From contig NC_134366.1 in assembly GCF_035582795.1 (NCBI RefSeq), positions 126,501 to 190,500 on the forward strand: DNA of 64,000 bases. Direction: 5' to 3'. Source of the stretch: Mycteria americana (lineage: Eukaryota; Chordata; Aves; Ciconiiformes; Ciconiidae). Below the pieces are notes generated by a model, which worked only from the letters and a program-made list of their open reading frames with translations, made no database searches and was not told the DNA's origin. Positions 38,125-48,600 of this stretch are shown in pieces; the first letter of the stretch is position 1, and each line of letters opens with the position of its first letter. Position numbers and translations under genes: made by a program.

Positions 38125-38790
38125 CTTTGCAGTAAAAAAGATTGGTGGGGTCCTGATGGATAACAAGTTAAACATAAGCCAGCAGTGTTTCCTTGGAGCA
38201 AAGAAGGCCAGCAGCATTCTGGGCTGCATTAGGAGGAGTGTTACCAGCAGGTCGAGGGCAGTGATCCATTTCTCTAGTCAGTGCTGGTGAGACACATCTG
38301 GAGTGCTGTGTCCAATTCTTGGCTCCCCAGTACAAGACAGACATGGACATACTGGAGCGAGTCCAGCAAAGGGCTGTGAAGATGGTTAAATAATTAGAGT
38401 GTCTGTCATAACAGATGAGGCTGTGAGAGCTGGGATTGTTTAGCCTGGAGAAGAACAGGCTCAGCGTCGCTCTTATCCATGTATATAAGTCATTGATGGG
38501 AAAGTATAAGGAAGACAGAAGCAGATGCTTCTCAGTGTCCAGTGACATGACAAGATGCAATGGGCACAAACTGAAATGCAAGAAATTCCATTTAAACATG
38601 AGAAAGAACTTTTTAACTGTAAAATTTATTACACACTGGAACAGATTGCCAGGAGAGATTGTGGAGTCTTCATCCCTGGCGATATTTAAAATGCAACTGG
38701 ACACCGTCCTGATCAACCTGCTCTAGCTGACCCTTTGTGCAGGGGGGGGGGTTGAATTAGATGAACTCCAGAGGTCCCTTCTCTGTGATA
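38125..38790 (+). mobile_element. Truncated CR1 LINE, ORF2 C-terminus to 3' end
   Basis: A 5'-truncated, decayed CR1 copy on the plus strand. Recognisable parts are the SQQCFLGAKKASSILGCIRR-like block (38178-38240), a degraded [13 protein letters not shown]-like segment (38285-38325), MFSLEKNRLSVALIHVYKSL (38436-38495), and HWNRLPGEIVESSSLAIF (38636-38690). The tail GATGAACTCCAGAGGTCCCTT ends near 38790. Not functional. Confidence 0.92.
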
Positions 38791-39716
38791 CAGAATAGGG
38801 AAATCTAAAACATGACCTGTTTAATTTCTAGATAAATGACTTTGCAGTTACCTGTCTTATGTATAAGTACATCTTATATCTGAATCATTCTGTATAACGG
38901 ACCTGTCCTCGTTTTCTCCCACCTGGTTAACCTTTGTTATCTGCAACCTTTTACCAAGATTTTTTCCTTCAAATAATCAAATATAATGAGTGACATTTGG
39001 CCAAAAACCTGTTCCCATAGGAGCACACTGAACGCCCATACCTGGTCATTAAAAGACAGCTTTTCATCCATTTAATAGATTACATTAATGAGAACATGGA
39101 CATCAGTTTGGAATAACAGCCCTTGAGAATAAGCAAACAGTTGCCTGCTTCCACTAAGATGCACATGGCAAGCAGGTGGATATACCTGATAGAAACCAGG
39201 TCCTAGAACTGTATTGAAATTGTGTGGAGCTAGGAGCAGAATCAAAAAGTATGGTGTGACTGAGGAATTTCCTGTCCCTTAGAACAGTTGCACAGGCTCA
39301 CCACTTTAATAGGTGCAGGACTTAACAGGTAATCAAATTGGAGCTGAACTGTTAAATCTGCTAGCCATGCCATCTGCCCATCTGTGATAAGAAGTGACAT
39401 TATCTGTTATTTTCAGGGATAATACTTTGCTCAATCTGCAGAACTGAAAGGTAGTTGTTGGAGACCTTCAGACAGTTCCTGGTTCCACTCTAGGGCATAG
39501 AGCAACCCCGTGTCATACCACGGTGCTCAGCCCAACTGAAGCAAGCTTGGTGCATGTTGAAGGGAATTTTCAATTTTTTCACCTTCCCAGATTACACAAA
39601 ATGAATGTTCTGCAGTTGTGGAGGAGCTAAATATAGCAAAGTGAAAGTGCATTGAATAGCTTTGTCCAGCAGCAAACTAGACAAGCTGGTGTTTAGGCTT
39701 CCTTGAAAAATGAATG
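38791..39716. other. Intergenic DNA, nothing recognised
   Basis: Spacer between two CR1 fragments. No gene or motif recognised. Confidence 0.5.
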
Positions 39717-40139
39717 ATAGAATCACAGAGTCATTTAGGTTGGAAAAGACCTTTAAGATCATAAAGTCCAACTGTTAACCTAGCACTGCCAAGTCCACCA
39801 CTAAACCATGTCCCTAAGCACCACATCTACACGTCTTTTAAATACCTCCAGGGATGGCAACTCCGCCACTTCCCTGGGCAGCCTGTTCCAATGCTTGACA
39901 ACCCTTTTGGTGAAGACATTTTTCCTAATACCCAATCTAAACCTCCCCTGGCACAACTTGAGGCCATTTCCTCTCGTCCTATTGCTTGTTACCTGGGAGA
40001 AGAGACTGACCCCCACCTTGGTACAACCTCCTTTCAGGTAGTTGTAGAGAGGGATAAGGTCTCCCCTGAGCTTCCTTTTCTCCAGGCTAAACAACCCCAG
40101 TTCCCTCAGCTGCTCTTCAGACTTGTGCTCTAGACCCTA
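39717..40139 (-). mobile_element. CR1 LINE 3' fragment next to CHPF2 3' end
   Basis: A 5'-truncated CR1 copy on the minus strand with about 97 codons of the ORF2 C-terminus still open ([20 protein letters not shown] through [20 protein letters not shown]). It has the same 3' tail as the two long minus-strand copies (TCATTTAGGTTGGAAAAGACC on the plus strand). It retains the 25-base segment that copy 1 (6478) has lost. It ends about 225 bases beyond the CHPF2 polyadenylation signal. Confidence 0.95.
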
Positions 40140-40363
40140 TGAATGAAGACACAAACACCCAGGAGGGTGCAACAACAGCACTGAGAGTAGCATAGTCGAG
40201 GTAACTTTGTTCCAGTACATAGCTCATATTCACTTTCTCTCTGCACTTCTCAGCAGAATTGCATGGCTTAAAGTAAGGTTGACTCTACAGCTTGTTTTAC
40301 ATCCCTCATCCCAGATGCTATAAAGTTTACAAGTAACCACATGAGTCTGCCTGGAAAGAAACT

Positions 40364-40373
40364 TTTATTTATT
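40364..40373 (-). terminator. CHPF2: CHPF2 polyadenylation signals
   Basis: Two overlapping AATAAA hexamers on the minus strand (40364-40369 and 40368-40373), about 215 bases past the CHPF2 stop codon. They imply a short 3'UTR. Just upstream in transcript direction, the 3'UTR contains long T runs interrupted by a G run (about 40380-40430). Confidence 0.7.
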
Positions 40374-40587
40374 TAAAAAACAAACAAACAACCCCCCCCC
40401 AAAAAAAAAAAAAAACAAAAAAAAAAAACAGCCTCTCTCCATAGCCCATGCCTGTGCCCCAGAGCAGGGCTGGGAAAGTCTTCCTCCTCCCTTGACCTCA
40501 CATGCCCTTCTCCAATGGCAAGGCTGGGAAGGGGACAGAAAGTGCCAAGTGTTAAGGTGCTGAGAAGCTCTTGATGTTTCTAGTCTC

Positions 40588-41850
40588 TCAAGTGCTGTTG
40601 GCCTGTTCCTGCTCGAAGAGGGCCATGGCTAAATGCGAGCGGGATGCAAGTCCTTCCAAGTTACTAAGCACACAGCGGTGGTATAACTCCTCACTAAGCC
40701 GGGGATTGCAGCTCCTCAGTGCGTATTTCTGCACTAACCCTGGCTCCACAGCCCTAAATAGGTGCAGACCAGAATAGTGGAGGAAGACATCAAATACCTC
40801 CATGCTCTCCAGCACCTCATCTCGGTCTAGTATATCAGCTGCTAGCTTGGTACGTGCTGTCATATAGTCAGAGTTATAAAAACAGGCCTCAGCAAATGAA
40901 TGTCTGTCAAAATGCCCATCCCTCAGGAAGTCAGTGCTGGAGGAAGCAGTCTGCTCACCACGGTACACCAATGCAGGGTTGAACTCTTGGAAATGCACTG
41001 GGAAAAAGACCTGCCAATTGCTGATAGTATTCATGCGGCAGCGGTTCAGGAACTCCATGTTGATTTCTGTCCAGACACTGGCCAAGAAGAACAGTGTATC
41101 CACAGGGTGCTTCTTTGAGACTATATCCATGAGTTTCACTTGTGATGGCACCTCAGTTTTAACACTAATCCAGGGGATTTTAACTTCTGCATAGCGTTTC
41201 TCCAGCTCTCCTACCATGGCTTTGACTCCAGCAAAAACATCCACCTGACTGACTCGCTGGGCATCATAGGGATGGTAGATGAAAAGCAAAGTCAGCAAAG
41301 CATTATCATGTGTGTCCAGTGTGTTCATAGCAAACATATCCAGGAAGTTTGCCACAAAATCCAGGTCCTGCACTGTCAAGGGAAGCACCAGTTGCACCCG
41401 TGTGGCCTCTGTCACATATGGCATGGGAATAATTTCCACCTTACTTAAGGGCCGCACCAAGCTCACTCGTTTGGCCAGAACATGACTGTGGCCTTTTTGG
41501 GTCACTGCCTCCAGCAGTAGGTCCAGTGTATATTCCATGCCCCGTGTCGGGTCAAAACGCCGATAGCCGTTCAGCAACTGCCGCTTGCTGAAGCGGAGCA
41601 GAGGCTGGTAGCGACTGTTAAGTTGCGCAAGTGCTGACTCAATGATTTCACTGACATCTGCTTTGCTGGCTCCAGAGAGCTCACACTTGGGGGAGCCATC
41701 AGGACAGGAGAAGAGGTGCTGCTCAGTGAAGTAGTCCCAGCTGATTACCTCAAAACGTGACTTTGGAAGAAATGGGGCATTAATGCCCACAGGCCATGTC
41801 AAGCCTGCCTCACCTGCAGGGGTCAATGATGTCAGGTTCCTGATCTGCAT
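40588..41850 (-). CDS. CHPF2: CHPF2 coding exon 4 (C-terminal transferase domain)
   Basis: The acceptor ctctttgcacag precedes 41850, and the exon opens with MQIRNLTSLTPAGEAGL. It runs 420 codons to a TGA at 40588-40590 and carries the whole second glycosyltransferase-like domain. An N-glycosylation sequon (NLT) lies at its start. Relative to mammals the NPALVYRGEQ to GHFDRHSF segment (about 40900-40980) is short, accounting for most of the length difference. Confidence 0.95.
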   Translation of the reverse strand: MQIRNLTSLTPAGEAGLTWPVGINAPFLPKSRFEVISWDYFTEQHLFSCPDGSPKCELSGASKADVSEIIESALAQLNSRYQPLLRFSKRQLLNGYRRFDPTRGMEYTLDLLLEAVTQKGHSHVLAKRVSLVRPLSKVEIIPMPYVTEATRVQLVLPLTVQDLDFVANFLDMFAMNTLDTHDNALLTLLFIYHPYDAQRVSQVDVFAGVKAMVGELEKRYAEVKIPWISVKTEVPSQVKLMDIVSKKHPVDTLFFLASVWTEINMEFLNRCRMNTISNWQVFFPVHFQEFNPALVYRGEQTASSSTDFLRDGHFDRHSFAEACFYNSDYMTARTKLAADILDRDEVLESMEVFDVFLHYSGLHLFRAVEPGLVQKYALRSCNPRLSEELYHRCVLSNLEGLASRSHLAMALFEQEQANST

Positions 41851-44271
41851 CTGTGCAAAGAGAGAACGCATACTGATCCCTACCACTTTCTCAAAGAGGT
41901 CCAGTCCATCTCCCACCCAAGCCTGCTTCACCACCTAGAACTGTATCTTGGTAGTATCACACCAGCAGTTTGGGATAACCTGGTGTCAGAAGTGCTATTT
42001 CTGAGACGCAGGACTATATCCTGTGTCCGGCTGATGGTCACCTACAAACAGAAGCAATAATCTTCCTTCACTGTGTTTAAAGAAAAGGAAACCTGTTTGG
42101 TTGAGGAGTTTTTGCAGATATCCCTCACCACATACCTGCAGGTCCTGGATCTCCTGGTAGGCTCTGTCCAGCTGGATCCTGCTGAAGTGCTTATGCAGCC
42201 GGTACATCAGAGTCATGTCGGAAACAGGGTGCACAGCAAGAGCTGCTTGGAACTCCTCTTCTTCCTCCTTCTCTGGCTCAGTATTTTTGGCCAATTCATA
42301 GGTGTGATAATGCTGGCCCTGAAGTGGACAAGAGCCATAAAGACTGGCATGGAGCTCGAGTTCACAGAGAAGCCTTCCCTCACCCCAGACATGCATTTGG
42401 CCCTCTGTCCATGCTGACTGCAGTACCCAGAGATGAAAATAAAAGAGTTGTCCCCACCTGCCCTACCACCTATACTACATGTCCACTTGCTTCTTGGTAC
42501 CAATGTGCCCTTTATCCAACCTCCAAAAACCTGTGGATCAGCATCTGCTAGTAGGCTGAAAATTAAATCCTGTATGTGCTCTCATCCCCAACGTCTCAGC
42601 TTTGATTATGGGCCTCTCCCCAGTGCTGCCACACCACACAGCCCTTTCCTCCTCTGTAACTCACAGCAGAGGTTCACAGAAAAGTCCCTGTGTTATGCAG
42701 CAGGGAACTAGTAAGAGCATGGGGTCTGTCAGGCTTAGCTAACACAAAACCCTGAGAAAGGAGGTAGTACCTGGAGCTGGGAAACACAAGCAATGCCAAG
42801 GAAATCGATGATGCAACGTCCCAGCCACTCATCTGGCCGCACACTAAGGATCTCATTGCGACAGCTGTCCAGGTGCGGATGGAGCTTAAGCAGCAGACTG
42901 CGGGAGATCAGGTAGCCAAAGCCACCATGACAATAGCGGGCCTGCTCATCCCCCCCGATAAACTCCTCTGCTCGTCCCAAGTAGACATCTTGGTTAATAC
43001 TTAGGTGCGTCACCAGAGCCTTGACCTGTTCGGCCTGGGCATAGGTGTCATCCTGCATGATGTAGAACCAGTCATAGTCAGAACCAAAATGCTGATGGAT
43101 ATAGTGCATGGTCTCATACATGAGCCAAATGGGACGCTCATCCCCATGGGCCACCAGCACCATGCCATGAGGCACCTTGGCACTGCGCAACCCTGTAAAG
43201 TACAGCAGGCGTGGGAAGTGATGGGCTACCGTCTTGTTCACTGCCACTGCCAACGTATTCAGGGTAGCCTTGGAGGTCAGCACAGCCACAAACAGTCTTT
43301 CATGGAATCCCAATTCTGTCTGGATGTAGCGAGTTCTGCAAAGGAAGGACATACCCACATGACAAACAGCTGGATGACAAAAATCAAAGGGTTATGGTAA
43401 CTTGGGATAAGTCTTTATCTGCTGGAGTCTACCAATGGTGAAACAGTTAAGTCTAAAGGTAGAGCTTTAAGAAAAGATTCACTAGTAAAAATCCCATTTT
43501 GTAAAAATACTTGCTTCCTTCAAGGAAACTACAATCTCACATCATTTATCCGAGCTAGGAAACTGTACTAGTGTAAGTAACAAAAAAAAAACCCTACCAA
43601 ACCAAAAAAACCAGAGCTAACTACTTGCAAGTTACATACATTATTATTAATTGCTCAAAATTTTCCTAATGAATAGACTGTCTAAAAGAGTTTTGAAGAA
43701 TAATTTAACATGTTCCATAAGTCACAAGTAATAAAAGAAGAAATATTCTCAATCTTCTTGGGTGTTTTTGTTGCCTTTTTTTTTTAAATTAACTTCTTAG
43801 ACACTTCTCTTGCACCCCTTTAAGGTAACAATCTTAGCCATTGTCTTGTTGCATCATGCTGTTACTACATAAGGTATTTCAAATATCACATTCCACCTTG
43901 AACCTGGTAACTCACTGGAAGATTTAGAACCCTAAATACCATTCATATGTGATTATTTTCCTTGACGGAAAGCCTGGCCAAAAGAACAGATTTTACCTGA
44001 GCACTTTTTTGTAAGGCTTGTTGGGGTCTCTGTAGTACGGAACAATCCTAGGCCTGAAGTCCTCGTGGCCCGGGCCTGGCCCTCCATCCGCTGCCTCCAG
44101 ACGCGCTCCGCCGGCGAAAGGCCCAGGACGGCCCGCTGCCCCCAGGCACTGGTCCTCGCCTCCGCTCTGGCTCCAGGAGGCACGCAGCAGGCTCAGGCTG
44201 CAGCCAAGGGAGAGGCCCAGGACGAGCGGCAGCACGGGCCGCAGCGCAGCCAGCAGCGCAGCCAGGCGCAT
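40588..44271 (-). CDS. CHPF2: CHPF2, chondroitin polymerizing factor 2 / glucuronyltransferase
   Basis: Four coding exons on the minus strand: 43997-44271, 42771-43335, 42136-42318 and 40588-41850, all with GT-AG junctions. They join in frame to 761 residues, close to the roughly 770 of the mammalian protein. This is a type II Golgi membrane glycosyltransferase of the chondroitin synthase family. It adds glucuronic acid to, or helps polymerise, the GlcA-GalNAc chain of chondroitin sulfate. Visible features are an N-terminal signal anchor at residues about 3-29 (leucine-rich), a PRIVPYYRDPNKPYKK stem segment, an N-terminal beta3-glycosyltransferase-like domain with QDDTY at 186-190, and a C-terminal domain containing SRFEVISWDYFTEQHLF, LLNGYRRFDPTRGMEYTLDL and DVVSKKHPVDTLFF (in the form DIVSKKHPVDTLFF). 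The C-terminus MALFEQEQANST is typical of the family. The start is the first ATG after the CpG island and precedes the anchor. The gene is head to head with ABCF2. No frame damage was seen. Confidence 0.97.
42136..42318 (-). CDS. CHPF2: CHPF2 coding exon 3
   Basis: 61 codons from GQHYHTYELAKN to YQEIQDLQ, bounded by cacttcag and CAG|gtatgt. It contains a run of glutamates (EKEEEEEF) and the conserved HPVSDMTLMYRLHKHF segment linking the two catalytic-type domains. Phase 0 at both ends. Confidence 0.95.
42771..43335 (-). CDS. CHPF2: CHPF2 coding exon 2 (N-terminal transferase domain)
   Basis: 565 bases bounded by tttgcag and CAG|gtacta, from TRYIQTELGFHERL to GIACVSQLQ. It contains the Rossmann-like start (LFVAVLTSKATLNTLAVAVN), the acidic metal-binding-type motif QDDTY, the YLGRAEEFIGG and ARYCHGGFGYLISRSLL blocks, and DEWLGRC. 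The first base completes an Arg codon split with exon 1. Confidence 0.95.
43997..44271 (-). CDS. CHPF2: CHPF2 coding exon 1 (signal anchor and stem)
   Basis: 91 full codons from MRLAALLAALRPVLPLVLGL to NKPYKKVL plus two bases, then donor CTCAG|gtaaaa. It encodes the membrane anchor and a low-complexity, Gly/Ala-rich stem. The ATG has a purine-poor but GC-rich context (cgccgccATGC). A possible 5'UTR donor lies further upstream at 44578 (CTGCAG|GTGAGAG), so the transcript probably has an extra non-coding exon. Confidence 0.93.
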
Positions 44272-45191
44272 GGCGGCGCTGGAGCCAGCGGAGCCCCGGC
44301 GGGGCGACGTCCAGCCGCGGGGCAGTCCGGTACGGTCCGGGCGGGAGGTGGCGGCCGCAGGCCCGCTACGTTCGGGGCGGGCTCACGGGGCCGCTCCGGC
44401 GCTCGGGGAGCCGGCGGCCGCGGGACATCGCCGGCGCGGGGCACTCGGGCGGCACGGGGCGGGCAGCGGCGGGGCCTGCGGGACAGCGGGCCGGCAAGAG
44501 CGCGGTAGCCCCCGCGGGGCCGCGTACCGGCCCCCGACGCTAGCCCGCGTGGGTCAGCAGCCCCGGGGCTCTCTCACCTGCAGGCAGGGCGGCCCTTCTG
44601 CGCGCAGGCCGGTGGCAGGACCGAGGGCGGCCCGAAGCTCCGTGCCGGGGGCGCGGGGGAAGACAGCGGCTCCCGCCCGGCCGCGCTCCCGCCGCTGCCA
44701 CCTCAGCCGCCACATCGCGACCCTCACGCGCTTCCGCTTCCCCTTTTCTCTCTATGGTGCACCGGCGGCCACTCTACCTGGTGGCGCCGTCGCCTCTATG
44801 GTACCGCGAGCCACCGCCCCCCGCGCGCTCACGTCGCGCGCCGGACCCTGCCCGCGGCGGGCTCGCCGTGCGCCGGGGGTGGGGCCTGGGGCCAGTCCCG
44901 GCGCGAGCAGCGCGGTGCACGCCGGGACGCGCAGTGCCCGGGAGCCGGCGGCGCGCTCCGGCCCAGCCGGCGGAGGGAGCGCGAACTCCACTTCCCAGAG
45001 CCGCGCGGCCGCCCGGTGCGGGTGACGCTTCGCGCTCCGATTGGCCCCTGTTCCGGGGGGGGTGGGGCGTGCGCACGCGGTAGCAGCTGTCCTGTTGCGA
45101 CAGAAGGAAAGCGCGGACCAGCCGGTGCGGGCCGGGCGGGCGGCGCGGGTTGGGCCTGGCGGCGCGGCGCGGCGGAGCAGGCGGCGGCGGC

Positions 45192-45246
45192 GGAGGAGGA
45201 GGAGGAGGAGGAGGAGGAGGAGGAGGAGGAGGAGGAGGAGGAGGAG
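45192..45246. repeat. (GGA)n trinucleotide repeat in shared promoter
   Basis: About 18 uninterrupted GGA units follow a short GGC run. The tract is about 220 bases upstream of the ABCF2 ATG, probably in its first exon or proximal promoter. Polyglutamate/polyserine open frames across it are not real proteins. Confidence 0.95.
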
Positions 45247-45465
45247 TGGGACGGACTGGGTTGGGCAGCGCGGCGCGGGCAGCCTAGCGGGCGGGCGGGC
45301 GTGGAGCCCTCGGCCGGGCCCGGCGGCGCCGCGTGCTCCGGGCCGGGGCGGGCGGAGCGCGGGGCCGCCGAGGCGGGGAACTGGGGCGGGGCGGCCCGGT
45401 GCGGGCCGGATCGGCGCGCCCTAACGGCGCCTGTCGCACCTCTGCCGCAGCCCCTCCGCCGCGCC

Positions 45466-45619
45466 ATGCCCTCGGACCTGGCCAAGAAGAAGGCGGCCAA
45501 GAAGAAGGAGGCGGCCAAGGCCCGGCAGCGGCCGCGCCGGGCCCCGGAGGAAAACGGCGATGCCGGGACGGAGCCGCAGGAGGTCCGTCCCCCGGAGGCC
45601 AACGGAACGTCGCTGCCAG
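45466..45619 (+). CDS. ABCF2: ABCF2 coding exon 1 (basic N-terminal tail)
   Basis: 51 codons plus one base, ending CTGCCAG|gtgaga. It encodes the strongly basic tail followed by an acidic, low-complexity stretch ([13 protein letters not shown]). Local GC content is very high because the exon lies in the promoter CpG island. It joins exon 2 through a split Glu codon. Confidence 0.93.
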
Positions 45620-48600
45620 GTGAGACACGGCCCCGCCGTAATGCCAGTCCCGCTGCGCCGGCAGGTGCCTGACTTGTGTCCGTGCGCCCCGCGGGGGACA
45701 GTGCTGCAGGTGGTCCGGTGCACCCGACTGGGTGCCCTCGGTGGGGGTCAGCCTGGCAGCCCCATGTGTTCCGGTGCAGGGAGTGTCCAGCCAGGGCCTG
45801 TTCATGGACAGGACTGTACACATTCGGTTGTGCCCTCGGCTTAGTGAACTGGGACATGTGTTCCTCTTCAGATGAAATACCTCGCGGGCATGGGCTTGTG
45901 CTGAGCCGGGCCAGCTGCAGTGTCTACCATTAGGGCCACTCTCTCTCCTGTGAGCCAGCAGGACACCTACAGCAATTTGTGGTGGCTCTCCATAAACTGC
46001 ACAGGTGAAGGATTCCCTTGGCCCTCTCTTGAGGCTTGCAGAGTAAAGATAGATGATGCTGATGGGGTCTTTTCCCTCTCAAACAGATACTGTCCCGCTC
46101 TTCTGGTATTTGATGCCCAGACCTGTTTGGTTTTTTTGTTTTGTTTTGTTTTTTCCTGCTGCAGGAACCACTGTAGTGTCTGAATTCTTACTGTTCTTGC
46201 TGATATTGCTATGACCCTCTGTTCATCTGTTTCTCTGGGACATATCTCGTTTGCAGAAACTAAGAGCCTGGCTATCTTAATGAAAGAGACTTTGTCAATA
46301 AAGAGCTGTTGACCTCCCTAAAGGAAATAGGCAAGGTAAAGCTTACAGAGAGAGAGTTTATTTTTTGTCCTTACTTTAGCCCACCTGGTAACCCACAGGC
46401 TGTTGGGCACACAAGTTTTTTTCAGGCTCAGGCCACAGTGCGCTGTTTTAAGAGGCACTCTGCGTGTGACACAGAGACCTAGGGCAGCCACAGGCACGGG
46501 GGTCAGGAGGGCAGGGCGAAGGGGCTGGTCTCCCGAGGAGCCCGCTCCTTGCCAGTGCCCCCGCGGTCCCCACGCAAGCTCTTGAGCGCTGGTGCTGGCG
46601 GCATCTGCGCCTGGCGGCCGGGCTGGTGGGCTCGGAGCACAGGCAAGGCGCTGCCAATGCCCGAACGCGACTTCGGCCCGGTCACCGCAGCCTGGCGCTG
46701 ACGCGGGCGGCTCGGGTGTCCGCCGCGGCGGGGCGACCCTGGGGCCGGGCCCGGCCCGGCGCCGCCGGCTCCGGGCGGGGACTCGGCGCCCGCCCGGACC
46801 GAGCCGGCCAACCGCCGTCCGCTCCCACTGCTCATTTGCGTACCGCCTTCCTATTGGTGAAGCCTGGGGAGCCGCGGCAGGGGTGGCGGGGCCGGGCCGT
46901 GGGCTCTCCGCGTCCCGTGTCCCCCCCCCCCCGCCCCGGTCTCCTCCGGGACCGGGCTGCTCTGCGGGGAGCGCTCCGCCTGCAGCTGCGAGCGGCACTG
47001 TGGAGGGTAGTACAGGCAGGGCCGGCGCCGGTGGCTCAGGTTGCTGAAGAGCAGAGGTGGTGAGCAGGCGTTGGGAGTCAAGGGGAGGCTGGTAAAGTAG
47101 TGCAGACATCAGAGGGCAGGTTATGTGCGTTGGGTATGTGCATATTTCTTATTGGCAGTTCCCTGTGAAATAATTGCACATCAAGGATGTGCCTTGCCCC
47201 TCTTTTCGCTCACCTGGTTTGCTTGTTAATGTAGCTGGTCTACTTGCACTGCCCGTGCTTTCAAAGGGTGTCCTGTGTCAGTGCAGTTGACATTTTTTGC
47301 TCCTTTTTGGCTAAGGCACATTTCCCTTGGTAATAATAGTGATTTTGCTGAGTGAGTGATTTTGCCAGGAATGCTAGATGTTGACAGCCAGGGTGCTATC
47401 CCTCAGTGGCCTGAACACCAGGTTTCTGCTCTGTGCAGCTGGAGTATTGCTGAGATCCTTAGTGCCATTTTCTTCTTCAAATGGCAGTGTCTCACCAAGG
47501 AGTGAAAACTGGACTGTAACTCAGGGCTGCAACAGAAGATCAGTGCAACAGGAAAGATTTGCTTATACTGATTTGCTTATACTGAGGAAAGGAAGAGGAG
47601 GGCATGCATATGGACATATTAACTTCTCAAAAAATTGGTAGGGCTTATTCCAATGCTGCTGCTTCTTTCCTCCTCTCAGCTTTCCCTTCATTTATTTTCT
47701 AGCCAAGTTCTCTTTTGGCCAGCCCTTTCCTTAAGCTTGCAAGCGATACTTCGTAAGTTCTCTTCCCACCCCAGTCCTTCTTGCAGTGAGGGTTAATCCC
47801 ATCATACTTGGACAACAGGCTAACTGTTCTGGCTGCTCGCTTAGTTCTAATGGTCAGATTTGATTTAGAGAGCAGATGAAAGTTCCTGTTAGACCATATA
47901 TATCCATCTGCTAAGCTGAAAAGCTGAGTGTCATTGCATCTGGGCCTCAACATTTCTGTAGAAATGGGGATGTGAGAATTGTTTTTGTGGTCCTGGGCCT
48001 ATTGGTACAGGGGCTTATGGCTTCCCTTGTATTTGTAAATCAGTAACACTTCTGGTCTGTCTCTGCATATAGAGGTGGATGCTCTTACAAAGGAGCTGGA
48101 GGACTTTGAATTAAAGAAAGCTGCTGCCCGTGCTGTGACAGGAGTGCTGGCCTCCCATCCCAACAGCACTGATGTGCACATCATTAACCTCTCGCTGACC
48201 TTCCATGGCCAGGAGCTGCTGAGTGATACAAAACTCGAGCTGAACTCCGGGAGGCGCTACGGCCTGATTGGACTCAATGGGATTGGTAAGCTGTGGGGCA
48301 CAGTGACGTGGGCTTCTTGGAGCTTGGTGAAGATTCTGTGCTGCTGAGAAGCTGGACAGATGCAGGTGGTAAATGCTGGAAACCGGAAAGAAGGCTGTTA
48401 GACAGACATGGCTGGGACACGGCACTTTCCGTTCTCCCATCTCTCCACCCAGAAAGAGGACTTGCTAGGATTGCTGGTAGAAGTATGAGGTTGCATTCTG
48501 GCTTTGGACTGTGCATTTGAACTTGTTTCTGTGGAGAGTTGGACGAGATGTCTGGGATCTGTGAATCTGTTTGATTCTGGTTTGCAGGATTTGTTTAGCA

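Larger units (their letters stand above)
44030..45660. promoter_or_regulatory. Bidirectional CpG-island promoter of CHPF2 and ABCF2
   Basis: A CpG-dense island spans both first coding exons and the 1,194 bases between the two start codons. No TATA box was seen. Candidate elements in the middle are an aactccacttcccagag motif at 44984-45000 resembling the ZNF143/SBS element, an inverted CCAAT box (gattgg) at 45039-45044, and a palindromic cgtgcgcacgcg at 45068-45079 resembling an NRF-1 site. Possible 5'UTR splice sites are a minus-strand donor at 44578 for CHPF2 and a plus-strand acceptor (cacctctgccgcag) ending at 45450 for ABCF2. Confidence 0.85.

Noticed and set aside
45016-45672. Long plus- and minus-strand open frames through the CHPF2/ABCF2 promoter, including poly-Glu/poly-Ser across the GGA tract
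   Set aside because: The real ABCF2 start at 45466 is fixed by its conserved N-terminus. The longer frames are promoter and 5'UTR sequence.
46318-47109. A 263-codon minus-strand frame in ABCF2 intron 1
   Set aside because: It coincides with a CpG island, has no recognisable domain, and is overlapped by open frames on the other strand.
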